Assembly (NCBI GenBank): GCA_037043015.1
Contig: CM073330.1
Span: forward strand, 16,623,407-16,687,406
From: Bryum argenteum
Taxonomy: Eukaryota > Streptophyta > Bryopsida > Bryales > Bryaceae
Reading direction: 5' to 3'
Length of the DNA: 64,000 nucleotides
Of this stretch, positions 1 through 10,547 are shown piece after piece. The stretch's first letter is position 1; each line of letters opens with the position of its first letter. Below the pieces are notes generated by a model that did no database searches, had not been told where the DNA came from, and worked only from the letters and a program-made list of their open reading frames with translations. The translations under genes were made by a program, and so were the position numbers.

Positions 1-113
1 TATATAAGCAAGGGCAGGGATTGAGTATGTATCTCATTTAAGCATTCATTGTTCTACTTTTTTGTAAGCTTTGATTGTCTATATTCCTTCTCTCTCTCTA
101 TTCAGCTTCAATA
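1..113 (+). repeat. LTR C, 3' part, cut by window edge
   Basis: Shows the LTR C tail (TATATAAGCAAGGG near the left edge, pyrimidine-rich CTCTCTCTATT, terminal CAATA). A PBS follows directly, so this is a 5' LTR. Confidence 0.8.
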
Positions 114-127
114 GGTTATGAGCCCAC
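114..127 (+). other. Primer-binding site (half-tRNA iMet type)
   Basis: GGTTATGAGCCCAC abuts the LTR. It differs at one position from the GGTTATGGGCCCAC seen after most LTRs here. Confidence 0.75.
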
Positions 128-577
128 TACTCTTGTAGTGAGGTTGAGTGGGAATACATTTGAAGGCTTTGGGAGGTCTTGGAGGTGTTGCAAGCACATG
201 TAGGGCTGATTTGCACTACTTGGAGGTCCTTGGAGCTTTGGAGGTGCACTTGGAGCCATTTGGAGGTGTTTGGAACCATTTGGAGGTGTTTGGAACCATT
301 TGGAGGCGTTTCGGAGAGATTTGGAGCATTTGGAGGCAATTGGAGTGCTTTGAAGGTGATTGGAGGACTCTTGAAAGCATTGGAGGATTGTAAGCTTCGT
401 CTCCCCTTAGTTTTAGTGTCTCTAACATAAGGAGGTGTGATTTGCATTGTTGGCTACTAAATCCCTTGTTTGGAGTACTTTTGAGCTTTGGAGTGCTAAT
501 TGTGAGAAACATGAGTGCACTTGAAGTTTTGAGCGCTGATTCTAGCACTTGGGGTGCATGTGTGCACACAAGGGGCT
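128..577 (+). repeat. Retroelement leader with TTTGGAGGT tandem motif
   Basis: This is untranslated leader after LTR C. It is built of imperfect repeats of a unit like CCATTTGGAGGTGTTTGGAA (about 240-330), followed by the GGGGTGCATGTGTGCACAC module found in all leaders here. It stops abruptly against antisense pol. Open frames through it only reflect the short-period repeat. Confidence 0.75.
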
Positions 578-1241
578 TACTTGCCTTGGCTCATGGTGAT
601 GGTGCGTGCGCTCCGATTGCGCTCAAATGCAACACCAAGGCAAAACTCCAAAGGCCCAAGATCACTCATCTCGAACTCCTTCTCTAGCTTCGCCTTTAAC
701 CACCTCAAAATTGAATCATTACTAGCCAAGATTATCAAATCATCTACATAGATGATCACAATCAACAAGAACTCCTTAGTTTGCTTTACATACAAGGAGT
801 GATCCGCATGGCTTCTAGAGAAGCCTTCATTGGAGAAAAACAAATCAATCTTTTGGTACCACGCCCTTGGTGATTGCTTGAGCCCATACAATGACTTCTT
901 GAGTTTGCAAACAAGGTTTTTGTTGCCCTCCTCCACAAAGCCAAGGGGCTGGTCCATGTAGATGTCGTCCTCCAACTCACCATTCAAGAAAGCCGTCTTG
1001 AGATCCATTTGGTGAATCTCCAAGTCCATAGCTGCCGAAATCGCCAACATCTAACGAATAGTCGTGAACTTGGCCACGGGCGCATAGGTATCATGAAAAT
1101 CAACGCCCTCCACTTGTGAAAAGCCCCTTGCCACCAAACGTGCCTTGTAGCGCACCACGTTGCCTTGTGCATCCCTCTTGGTCCTAAACACCCACTTACA
1201 ACCAACACTCTTGCGGTCCTTTGGCAATGGGGCCAACTCCT
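578..1241 (-). pseudogene. Reverse transcriptase fragment (copia)
   Basis: Reads on the minus strand as the copia RT core: CKWVFRTKRD, the VEGVDFHDTYAPVAK block, QMDLKTAFLNGELEDDIY, then YVDDLIILAS and the SDLGPLEFCLG block. Only this part of pol is present. At its N-terminal side it joins directly to an LTR B end, and the mirror locus near 59473 shows the same join. It is a fossil with about one break. It is A-like, but its variants (for example EDDIYMDQP) suggest the C subfamily. Confidence 0.85.
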
Positions 1242-1554
1242 TATTGAAGCTCAATAGAGGGTGAGAGAGAATACAAGCATCAAAGCTTACACACAAGGTA
1301 GAGCAATGAATGCTTGAATGATATACATACTCATTCCAAGCCCTTGCTTATGTATCCATAGGTAGGCACATGGTGCTACAAACAATATGGGATAACCGAG
1401 AGGCTAAGTCCTCTCTTCTCTCTCTCTAAGGCTTTTAGGACCAGCCCTCTTCACACACCCTAGAGGACTAAGACCTAGCCTCTATTACTTACTCTAACAT
1501 ACTCTAATAACTATTAGGTGCTCTTATAAACTCCGAGCAACCTAATCTCTAACA
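1242..1554 (-). repeat. LTR B (3' LTR of a TR-GAG element)
   Basis: Starts TATTGAAGCTCAATAG and ends CTCTAACA on the plus strand, 313 bp. A polypurine tract (GTGGGAG, minus strand) lies immediately upstream, so this is the 3' LTR of the minus-strand element to its right. Confidence 0.9.
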
Positions 1555-2705
1555 CTCCCACTTTGCGAGTAGTTTTCTCCTCGCAATCCCATCTCCTTGT
1601 GCCTCACCTTGGTAAACTCCTTGGTCAACATATCACCCACTATGTGCGCCATTAGTTTATACCTCAAGCTTCCTCTCCATCCTCTAACAATGTTGCGCGC
1701 ATTTGGCAACAAAGCCAATTCCCATGCGCCATTGGCCATACTAGATGTCTACTTGTCTTGTTTGGTCAACTCCCACTTGCTTGCATGCACACTTTGCAAA
1801 GCATCACCCAAACTCAAAGTATCATCAAAAACAAATCAGATTTGCACGTTCAACCTCAATAGATGGGGGAAGAATATGGTCTAACCACCACTCACCAAGT
1901 GACCTCCTCTCCCTTATTGGATACCATGGGCCTTGTGCACACTGCCCCTCTTCAATCTTCCTCATGTATTTCAACCTCCACATCCTCCTCTTTTGTCTCT
2001 TTCGGCTCTTGCACTCCTTTAGGCTCTTCTCCAACTTAAGCCTCTCAGACAACGCACGCTGAAATTGGAGTTGCATCCACCCCAATCACCATAGTGGCTC
2101 CAAACTCCCACTTGGATGCATCTCCACATTCGCATCTCGACAAGTGGCCTCCTCCGCAATCACCACATCACGAGCCGCTGAATTTGATGTACTATTCTTG
2201 ATTTGCATGCCATTTACCATCCTTTCAAGGACCTTCAAATTCTTCACATTCAAATGCCCAAGGCGCCTATGGCGTAGCTCCAAAGGCGCTGATTGTGGCA
2301 TTTGGTGTGCCACATTGGCCATATCATACGTAGAGAAGGGCATTTGATACAAACTCCCTTCTCTTGGCAATCTAGCAATCACCTTCCTATTTGCAGCCCT
2401 CACAATGCATGCATCATCATCAAACTCCACCTTTAAGCCATTAAGAGCAAGCTTTGCTATGGATAACAAATTTCTCTTTAACTTTGGGATGTGGAGAACC
2501 TCCTTTATGTTGATTTTGTGCTTTACTCCCATCACCTTCACCTCCTCAACAATGGTGCCAACTCCGACCGCATGCACAATACTACCATCTCCCAAGTGCA
2601 CATTTCGTGGTGGTGATATTACCTCATATGTTTGACATGCTGCCCTATGAGGTGACATGTGCTTGGTGGCTCCCGAATCCATGATCCACTTGGCCATGGT
2701 GTTGT
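1555..2705 (-). mobile_element. TR-GAG element fragment (protease to pol tail)
   Basis: Minus-strand remains of an LTR B non-autonomous copia element. In element order it holds the protease motif DSGATKHM (near 2660), the pre-integrase motif LRHRRLGHLN (about 2260-2290), an acidic linker, and the pol tail ending GENYSQSGSV next to the polypurine tract. Integrase, RT and RNase H core are absent, as in all its relatives here. Element A-1 abuts it at 2706, so its gag and 5' LTR are not adjacent. It is a fossil, broken, with about two breaks in what remains. Confidence 0.85.
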
Positions 2706-3091
2706 TGTTGAAGAATAGATTGCTCGTAGTTTATAAGAGCAATTAGTACTTGTTAGAGTATATATATATATGGAAGCTTATACTTAGTATTCTAGAGTGT
2801 GAAAAGGGGCTGGTCGAAGAGCAAGCAATAGTGAGGAGAGAAGACCAGCCCACTTTGTTGACTATAGGAGGCAAGTAGGTGGTGGTAAAGACTAAAGGGG
2901 CACACATGTGAACCATGTGGGCCAAAGGCACTTGGAAAATGTACAAGAAGGCACTAGGAAGGTGCCAATAAGGAAGTATAAGTAAAGGCCTTTGTTAGAA
3001 GGCAATATCTCATTTCAAGCATTCATTGCTCTACTTGTTTGTAAGCTTTGAGTGTGTTGTATTCTCTCTCTTCCTCTATTGAATCTCAATA
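2706..3091 (+). repeat. 5' LTR A of A-1
   Basis: TGTTGAAGAATAG...TCTCAATA, 386 bp, followed directly by a perfect PBS. It has a TA-run promoter candidate and the GGGCTGGTC/GACCAGCCC inverted repeat. Confidence 0.92.
2759..2771 (+). promoter_or_regulatory. Candidate TATA box of LTR A
   Basis: A (TA)n run about 55 bp into the LTR, present in every LTR A copy with small length changes. The position fits a U3 promoter. No transcription data are available. Confidence 0.4.
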
Positions 3092-3105
3092 GGTTATGGG
3101 CCCAC
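3092..3105 (+). other. Primer-binding site, half-tRNA iMet type
   Basis: GGTTATGGGCCCAC starts at the first base after the LTR. It is the complement of GTGGGCCCATAACC, which I recognise from memory as the anticodon stem-loop of plant initiator tRNA-Met. It does not match the tRNA 3' end. Confidence 0.8.
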
Positions 3106-3790
3106 TACTCTTGTAGTGAGGTTGAGTTTGAATACTTTTGGAGGCTTGGGAGGTCAAGGAGGTGTTGCAAGCACGTGAAGGGCTGATTTGCACATGTTGG
3201 AGGTCCTTGGAGCTTTGGAGGTGCACTTAGAGCCATTTGGAGGTGTTTGCAACCATTTGGAGTCAATTGAAGTTGATTTGGAGCATTTGGAGGCAAAAGG
3301 AGCAATTTGGAGGTGTTTGGAGGTGTTTTGAAGGCATTGGGTGCTTGTAAGTGTCCATTGTAGTTGAATTGAGTCCTCCTTGCACATTGTAGGTGCTGAT
3401 TTGCATTAAGGGCTCTCAAGTCATTTGTTTGAAGTGATTGTGAGCTTAGAAGGGTGGTTTGTGATCTATTAGTGCGCCTTTTGATTTGTAAGAGCTAGAT
3501 CTAGCATTTGAGTGCTTGTGTGCACACTAGGGGCTGATTTGAGCTAGTGAGGTGCTAAGGAGGTCAATTGAGGCTCTTCTACTTACATTTGAGTGATTTG
3601 GAGTTGTAGAAGCTTGTTTATGATCTGATTTGAGTGGGAGCAAGTGGATCTTGCTTGTTTGAGTGTAGAGAAGGACTTTTGTGCATTGTTTTGTGCGCAA
3701 GTGTGTTTACACACTAGTAGGGGGCTGATTTGAGTGCTTGGTAGCTCGTTTGAGTTGTTGGTGTTGTAAGGGCAGCGTGTGTGCTTGGCT
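3106..3790 (+). repeat. Leader of A-1
   Basis: About 685 bp without coding signal. It opens with TTTGGAGGTG-type repeats (about 3130-3340), followed by GGGCTGATTTGAG modules at spaced intervals up to the gag start. Element E1 is inserted in the equivalent leader of A-2. Confidence 0.75.
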
Positions 3791-6700
3791 ATGGCCACTT
3801 TGCAGGGTGAGAGTGTTAGGGTGCTTGAGAAGTTCAATGGCACCAACTTCAACTTGTGGAAGTTCAAGATGAACTTGGCCCTCTCTTCTATGGACTTGTG
3901 GGAGATTGTTGAAGGCACGGAGGAGGCTCCACCATCTGATGCAAGTGGCAAGGACAAGAAGGACTACCAAAGGAGGGTGAGGAAGACCATGTCTATGATT
4001 GGGCTCAATTTGGTGGATGCCCAACTTGCTCACATCAAGAGTTGCAAAGGACCAGCGGAAGCATGGAGGGTGCTTTGCAACATTCATGAGACAAGAAGTT
4101 TGGCCAACATCCTCTTCTTGAGGCGCAAGTTCTTCACAATCAAGATGGAGGAAGGAGCTGACTTGTTGGAGCACATCAACAACATCAAGGCACTCGCGGA
4201 TCAGCTCGCTTGCTTGGAAGTGCCCATGAAGGAGGACGATATAGTGATGACGTTGTTGGATAGCTTGCCACCTTCATTTGAGAGTTTGATCACCGCTTTA
4301 GAGACCTTAAACCTTGCTGACCTTACAATGGAGTTTGTGGTGTCAAGGTTGATGCATGAAGTGTCCAAGCGGAAGGAGAAGGGTGCTCAAAGTGGTGAGG
4401 CAGGCGTTGGTGGCGGCCCAAAACAAAGCGAGGATGCAAATGGCCCAAGGTTGTGCTTCAATTGTGGCAAACCGGGCCACATTGTAAGGCATTGCTTCTT
4501 AAACAAGAAGAAGGAGAAGGAGAGTGCAAACCTAGCAAGCAACAAAGACAATGGAGAAGACTATGCGTTTTAAGCGCCTTTGTTGCAAGCAAGGTGGAGA
4601 AAGAGGAGGAGCATGCTATGGCAATCAACGATGGAGATGACAACACCATGGCCACGTGGGTCATGGATTCGGGAGCCACTAAACACATGACGCCGCATAG
4701 GGGCGTTGCCCAAACGTATGAGGTAATTTCACCACCACGCAATGTGCACTTGGGAGATGATAGCATTGTGCATGCGGTTGGTGTTGGTACAATTGTTGAG
4801 GAGGTGATGGTGATGGGAGTGAAGCACAAGATCCACATGAAAGAGGTGCTCCATATCCCTAAGTTCAAGAGGAACTTGATTTCGGTTGTAAAACTTGCTT
4901 TAAACGGTTTAAAGGTAGAATTTGATGATGATGCATGCCTTGTGAGGGCAGCCAATAGGAAGGTGATTGCTAGATTGCCTAGAGTAGGGAGTTTGTATGA
5001 AATGCCCTTCTCCATGCATGAGATGGCAAATGTGGCGCTTCCAATGCCACAATCAGCGCCTTTGGAGCTATGGCATAGACGCCTTGGGCATTTGAATGAG
5101 AAGAGTGTCAAGGCTCTTGAAAGCATGGTGAATGGCATGCAAATCAAGGATCTTTGCATCAAATTCAGCGCTTTGTGAGGTTGCATTGAAGGCAAGCTTT
5201 CAAGGACTCCATTTCCAAGTGAGGGAGGTCGGCGTGCAAGCAAGCCATTGGAGTTGATTCATTCGGATGTGTGTGGTCCATTCAAGACCATTTCCATGGG
5301 TGGTTGCTTGTATTTTGTGACTTTCATAGATGACTTCTCTCGAAAGGTGTGGGTGTATGTGTTGAAGTCCAAGGGAGAGGTGTTTGCCAAGTTTGTGGAG
5401 TTCAAGGCTCTTGTGGAGAAGCAATCGGAGCACAAGATCAAGGCGTTTGATCGGACAATGGAGGGAGTTCACTTCAAGGCGTTTGAGCGCTTCTTCCAAG
5501 ACATGGCATTGATAGGCAACTATCAACACCCTACACACCACAACAAAATGGAGTGGCGGAGCGTGCAAACCGCACAATTGTGGAGATGGCAAGGAGCATG
5601 CTACACCACCAAAACCTCAACAAGAACCTTTGGGCGGAAGCGGTGTTTATGGTGTACACACGAATAGGTGCCCAACAAGCACAGTTGTTGGTAAGACACC
5701 CGAAGAGGCATGGAGTGGTAGGAGGCCTTCGATCGCACACATGCGTGTATTTGGTTGTATTGCTTATGCAAAATGGCCGGATGAGAAAATGACTAAACTT
5801 GATGCAAAGGGCACAAGGTGTTTGTTCCTTGGTTATTGTGAGGGCACCAAGGCATATAGGTTGATGTGTTTGGAGACTAAGAAGATCCTCAAGTGTCGTG
5901 ATGTGGTGTTTGCGGAGGACGCTACTTGTGCGGATGCAAATGTGGAGATGCATCTAAGTGGGAGTTTGGAGCCACCTACGGTGATTGTAGTGGATGCACC
6001 TCCAATTTCAGCGCCGCTTGCTCGAGAAGTTGAAGAAGAGCAACAAGACAAACAAGAGGAGGAGGTTGTAGAGGAGAGGCAACCACAAGATGAGGAGATT
6101 GGAGAGGGGCAGCGAACACAAGGTTCAAGGTACCCCACAAGGGAGAGGCGGCCGCTTGGCGATTGGTGGATGAACCTCATTCTCCCACCACCTAGTGAGG
6201 TAGAACGTGCAAATGTGGCTTGTTTTGATGATCCTTTAACTTTGGGTGATGCTTTGCAAAGTGGGGATGCAAGCAAGTGGGAGTTGGCCATGCAAGAGGA
6301 GTATGCATCTCTAATGGCCAATGGCACATGGGAGTTGGCCCCATTACCAAAGGGTCACAAAAGTGTTGGTTGTAAGTGGGTGTTTAGGACCAAGAGGGAT
6401 GCACAAGGCAACGTGGTGCGTTACAAGGCTTGCTTGGTGGCAAGGGGCTTCTCTCAAGTGGAGGGTGTGGATTTCCATGAGACCTTTGCACCCGTGGCCA
6501 AGTTTACCACCATACGATGCATGTTGGCGATTGGGGCAGCCATGGACTTGGAGATTCACCAAATGGATGTCAAGACGGCGTTCTTGAATGGTGAGTTGGA
6601 GGAGGACATCTACATGGACCAGCCCCTTGGCTTTGTGGAGGAGGGCACCAAACACCTTGTTTGCAGGCTCAAGAAGTCGTTGTACGGGCTCAAGCAATCT

Positions 6701-7819
6701 CCAAGGGCATGGTACCAAAGGATTGACTTGTTCTTCACGAAAGAAGGCTTTTCTAGAAGCCATGCGGATCACTCCTTGTATGTGAAGCAAACAAGGGAGT
6801 TCTTGTTGATTGTGATCATCTATGTTGACGATTTGATTATCTTGGCTAGTGATGATGCGGTGTTACAGTGGTTGAAGGCCAAGCTTGAGAAGGAGTTTGA
6901 GATGAGTGATCTTGGGCCTTTGGAGTTTTGCCTTGGTGTTGCATTTGAGCGCAATCGCAGCGCACGCACCATCACCATGAGCCAAGGCAAGTACATCGAG
7001 GAGGTGCTCAAGCGGTTCAACATGGAGGAATGCAAGCCCATTGGCACCCCTCTTGATGTAAAGGGGTCATTATTGAAGCTTTCGGATGAAGAGTTCAAGG
7101 AGGTTGAAGAAGAGATGAAGACCATTCCATACAAGGCAGCGGTGGGGTCGTTGATGTATGCAATGGTGGCCACAAGGGCTGACCTTGCATTTCCGGTGAG
7201 CATGGTGAGCCAATTCATGGCAAAGGCTGGTCCTCAACATTGGATGGCGGTAAAACGCATCTTGAGGTACTTGAAAGGCACCATTGATTACAAGCTGTGC
7301 CTTGGAGGTAAAGACCTTGAGTTGAAGGGGTATTGTGATGCGGATTGGGCGGGTGATGTGAATGAGCGCCGATCCACGACAGGGTATGTGTTCTTTGTAG
7401 GAGATGGCGCAATCTCGTGGAATTGCAAGAGGCAACCCACAATAGCGGTGTCTACTACGGAAGCGGAATACATGGCAACGAGCCATTGCTTAAAGGAGGC
7501 ATTGTGGCTGCGGCAACTATTGGAGGATGTTGGGTTTGTGCAGAGGGGAGCCACGAGCATCATGTGTGACAACCAAGGGTGTATTGCTCTTGCAAAGGAT
7601 CCGAAGCACCACTCTCGCACGAAGCACATTGATGTGCAACACCATTTCATTCGAGAGAAGTTGGAGGATGGAGAGGTGAGCTTGAGCTATTGTCCAACAG
7701 AGGATATGGTGGCAGATGTGTTGACCAAGGCGCTTGCTAAGGTGAGGCACGAAAAGCTTACGAAGGCGATGGGATTGCGAGGTGGTAACTACTCGCAAAG
7801 TGGGAGTGTTGAAGAATAG
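3791..7819 (+). pseudogene. gag-pol of A-1 (copia polyprotein, broken)
   Basis: Start chosen at the ATG of MATLQGESV, in an ATGGC context, four codons after an earlier ATG. Parts in order: UBN2-type Gag (FNLWKFKMNLALSS, LLEHINNIKALADQLACLEV); CCHC knuckle 4454-4495; aspartic protease DSGATKHM near 4670; pre-integrase LELWHRRLGHLN about 5065-5100; integrase about 5240-5800 (HSDVCGPF, FIDDFSRKVWVYVLK); acidic linker about 6000-6200; RT about 6330-7060 with YVDD at 6821-6832; RNase H about 7325-7700 (CDADWAGD). The stop (7817-7819) lies inside the 3' LTR. Broken, about four or five breaks, so a fossil. Confidence 0.9.
7797..7806 (+). other. Polypurine tract of A-1
   Basis: AAAGTGGGAG directly before the 3' LTR is the plus-strand primer site. 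The same tract precedes most 3' LTR B and C copies, and D has a close match. Confidence 0.85.
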
Positions 7820-8189
7820 ATTGCTCGTAGTTTATAAGAGCAATTAGTACTTGTTAGAGTATATATATATGGAAGCTTATACTTAGTATTCTAGAGTGTG
7901 AAAAGGGGCTGGTCGTAAGAGCAATAGTGAGGGGAGAGAAGACCAGCCCACTTTGTTGACTATAGGAGGCAAGTAGGTGGTGGCAAAGACTAAAGGGGCA
8001 CACATGTGAACCATGTGGGCCAAAGGCACTTAGAAAATGTACAAGAAGGCACTAGGAAGGTGCCAATAAGAAAGTATAAGTAAAGGCCTTTTTTAGAAGG
8101 CAATATCTCATTTCAAGCATTCATTGCTCTACTTGTTTGTAAGCTTTGAGTGTGTTGTATTCTCTCTCTTCCTCTATTGAATCTCAATA
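7807..8189 (+). repeat. 3' LTR A of A-1
   Basis: 383 bp. Its private variants (CTTAGAAAATG, AAGAAAGTATAAG) recur in the mirror LTR at 52488-52870, which ties the two arms together. Antisense integrase sequence follows directly. Confidence 0.9.
7905..7949 (+). other. Inverted repeat in LTR A
   Basis: GGGCTGGTC and GACCAGCCC pair over a spacer of about 26 nt. The 9-bp stem is kept in most LTR A copies. LTR B and C keep only one half (GGCTGGTCC). A role in the transcript is inference. Confidence 0.55.
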
Positions 8190-9628
8190 CTTGCCATCTC
8201 CACAATTGTGCGGTTTGCACGCTCCGCCACTCCATTTTGTTGTGGTGTGTAGGGTGTTGATAGTTGCCTATCAATGCCATGTGCTTGGAAGAAGCGCTCA
8301 AACGCCTTGAAGTGAACTCCCCTCCATTGTCGGATCGAAACGCTTGATCTTGTGCTCCGATTGCTTCTCCACAAGCGCCTTGAACTCTACAAACTTGCAA
8401 AAACACCTCTCCTTGACTTCAACACATACACCTACACCTTCGAGAGAAGTCATCTATGAAAGTCACAAAATACAAGCAACCACCCATGGAAATGGTCTTG
8501 AATGGACCACACACATCCGAATGAATCAACTCCAATGGCTTGCTTGCACGCTGACCTCCCTCACTTGGAAATGGAGTCCTTGAAAGCTTGCCTTCAATGC
8601 AACCTCACAAAGCGCTGAATTTGATGCAAAGATCCTTGATTTGCATGCCATTCACCATGCTTTCAAGAGCCTTGACACTCTTCTCATTCAAATGCCCAAG
8701 GCGTCTATGCCATAGCTCCAAAGGCGCTGATTGTGGCATTGGAAGCGCCACATTTGCCATCTCATGCATGGAGAAGGGCATTTCATACAAACTCCCCACT
8801 CTAGGCAATCTAGCAATCACCTTCCTATTGGCTGCCCTCACAAGGCATGCATCATCATCAAATTCTACCTTTAAACCGTTTAAAGCAAGTTTTACAACCG
8901 AAATCAAGTTCCTCTTGAACTTAGGGATATGGAGCACCTCTTTCATGTGGATCTTGTGCTTCACTCCCATCACCATCACCTCCTCAACAATTGTACCAAC
9001 ACCAACCGCATGCACAATGCTATCATCTCCCAAGTGCACATTGCGTGGTGGTGAAATTACCTCATACGTTTGGAACGCTGCCCTATGCGGCGTCATGTGT
9101 TTGGTGGCCCGAATCCATGACCCACGTGGCCATGGTGTTGTCATCTCCATCGTTGATTGCCATAGCATGCTCCTCCTCTTTCTCCACCTTGCTTGCAACA
9201 AAGGCGCTTAGAAACGCATAGTCTTCTCCATTGTCTTTGTTGCTTGCTAGGTTTGCACTCTCCTTCTCCTTCTTCTTGTTTAAGAAGCAATGCCTTGCAA
9301 TGTGGCCCGGTTTGCCACAATTGAAGCACAACCTTGGGCCATTTTGCATCCTCGCTTTGTTTTGGGCCGCCACCAACGCTGCCTCACCACTTTGAGCACC
9401 CTTCTCCTTCCGCTTGGACACTTCATGCATCAACCTTGACACCACAAACTCCATTGTAAGGTCAGCAAGGTTTAAGGTCTCTAAAGCGGTGATCAAACTC
9501 TCAAATGAAGGTGGCAAGCTATCCAACAACGTCATCACTATATCGTCCTCCTTCATGGGCACTTCCAAGCAAGCGAGCTGATCGGCGAGTGCCTTGATGT
9601 TGTTGATGTGCTCCAACAAGTCAGCGCT
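8190..9628 (-). pseudogene. Antisense gag-integrase block of an A-type element
   Basis: On the minus strand, from high to low coordinates, this gives late gag with its CCHC knuckle (near 9290-9330), protease (near 9110), pre-integrase (near 8700) and the integrase start (about 8200-8560). It abuts the end of LTR A at 8189 in head-on orientation, and the LTR D of a D-type element at 9629. The reverse-complement counterpart is 51069-52487. Broken, about three breaks. Confidence 0.85.
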
Positions 9629-9872
9629 ATTGAGATTGAAGGGAAAAGCTTTACTTAGATGGTATTGGATAACTTCAGCCATGCAAGGGCTGAATACAAG
9701 TAGTAGGAAGCCTCCTCTACATATCTCCTAACCATGTGGGATAATACACCACTATGGGCTGCCTTTGACTACAAGCAACACCTAATGGAGTCTATGAACT
9801 AACTAAGTGCATAGTTCTACTCCTACGCCTCCATGTACACTATCTACTTCAATAGGTACATGTTTCTCAACA
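9629..9872 (-). repeat. LTR D (3' LTR)
   Basis: TATTGAGATTGAAGGG to TTTCTCAACA, 244 bp. It is followed on the right by the polypurine tract and pol-linker remains of its element. The flank AGCGC at 9624-9628 corresponds to GCGCT at 51069 in the mirror copy. Confidence 0.85.
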
Positions 9873-10164
9873 CTCCCACTTTGCTAGTGGGCAAAGGCAC
9901 CAAACCCCTTTTTCTCAATCAACATCAAGACTTTCCAAGCGCAATAGTTAGGACATCACCAACCGTAGCTACCTCCCACTTGCTTGAATCTTCACAAATC
10001 ATCAAGTGTCGATGGGATTCCAAGAGAAGCCACATTCGCTTGATCTTCATGTCGGGGAGGAAGAATATGGTTCATACACCAATCCCGAAGTGGCTTGCGA
10101 GTCCTTGTGGGGTATCTTGGCTCCTCTAAGGGCTGCTCCCGTGGCTCCTCCATAGGCTGGTCCT
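9873..10164 (-). pseudogene. Pol linker scrap of family D element
   Basis: Minus strand starts at the D polypurine tract and carries a degraded integrase-to-RT linker (relics of MNHILPP and RYPTR motifs near 10040-10130). It is the downstream part of the D element interrupted by A-2. Other D sequence lies at 23831-24490. Confidence 0.65.
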
Positions 10165-10547
10165 TGTTGAAGAATAGATTGCTCGTAGTTTATAAGAGCA
10201 ATTAGTACTTGTTAGAGTATATATATATGGAAGCTTATACTTAGTATTCTAGAGTGTGGAAAGGGGCTGGTCGTAAGAGCAATAGTGAGGGGAGAGAAGA
10301 CCAGCCCACTTTGTTGACTATAGGAGGCAAGTAGGTGGTGGCAAATACTAAAGGGACACACATGTGAACCATGTGGGCCAAAGGCACTTAGAAAATGTAC
10401 AAGAAGGCACTAGGAAGGTGCCAATAAGGAAGTATAAGTAAAGGCCTTTGTTAGAAGGCCATATCTCATTTCAAGCATTCATTGCTCTACTTGTTTGTAA
10501 GCTTTGAGTGTGTTGTATTCTCTCTCTTCCTCTATTGAATCTCAATA
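10165..10547 (+). repeat. 5' LTR A of A-2
   Basis: 383 bp, TGTTGAAG...TCTCAATA, preceded by target copy GTCCT and followed by the PBS. Confidence 0.92.

Larger units (their letters stand above)
2706..8189 (+). mobile_element. Copia element A-1, full-length, broken
   Basis: Complete layout: 5' LTR A 2706-3091, PBS, leader, gag, protease, integrase, RT, RNase H, polypurine tract, 3' LTR A 7807-8189. The order integrase before RT defines Ty1/copia. No envelope-like frame follows pol. The LTRs differ at about eight places by eye. The flanks (GTTGT left, CTTGC right) do not match, so the two ends may derive from different insertions joined by LTR-LTR recombination. Coding part broken, about four or five breaks. 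The reverse-complement counterpart is A-3 at 52488-57979. Confidence 0.9.

Noticed and set aside
3092-3105. tRNA gene fragment
   Set aside because: Only 14 nt match, always right after an LTR; no acceptor stem or TPsiC arm is present. It is a primer-binding site.
4458-5243. Long antisense frame opposite gag and protease
   Set aside because: Shadow of the coding strand. It recurs opposite every gag copy and has no known domain.
7820-8190. Envelope-like gene after pol
   Set aside because: Pol is followed at once by the polypurine tract and LTR in A-1, A-2 and A-3. There is no room for a further gene.
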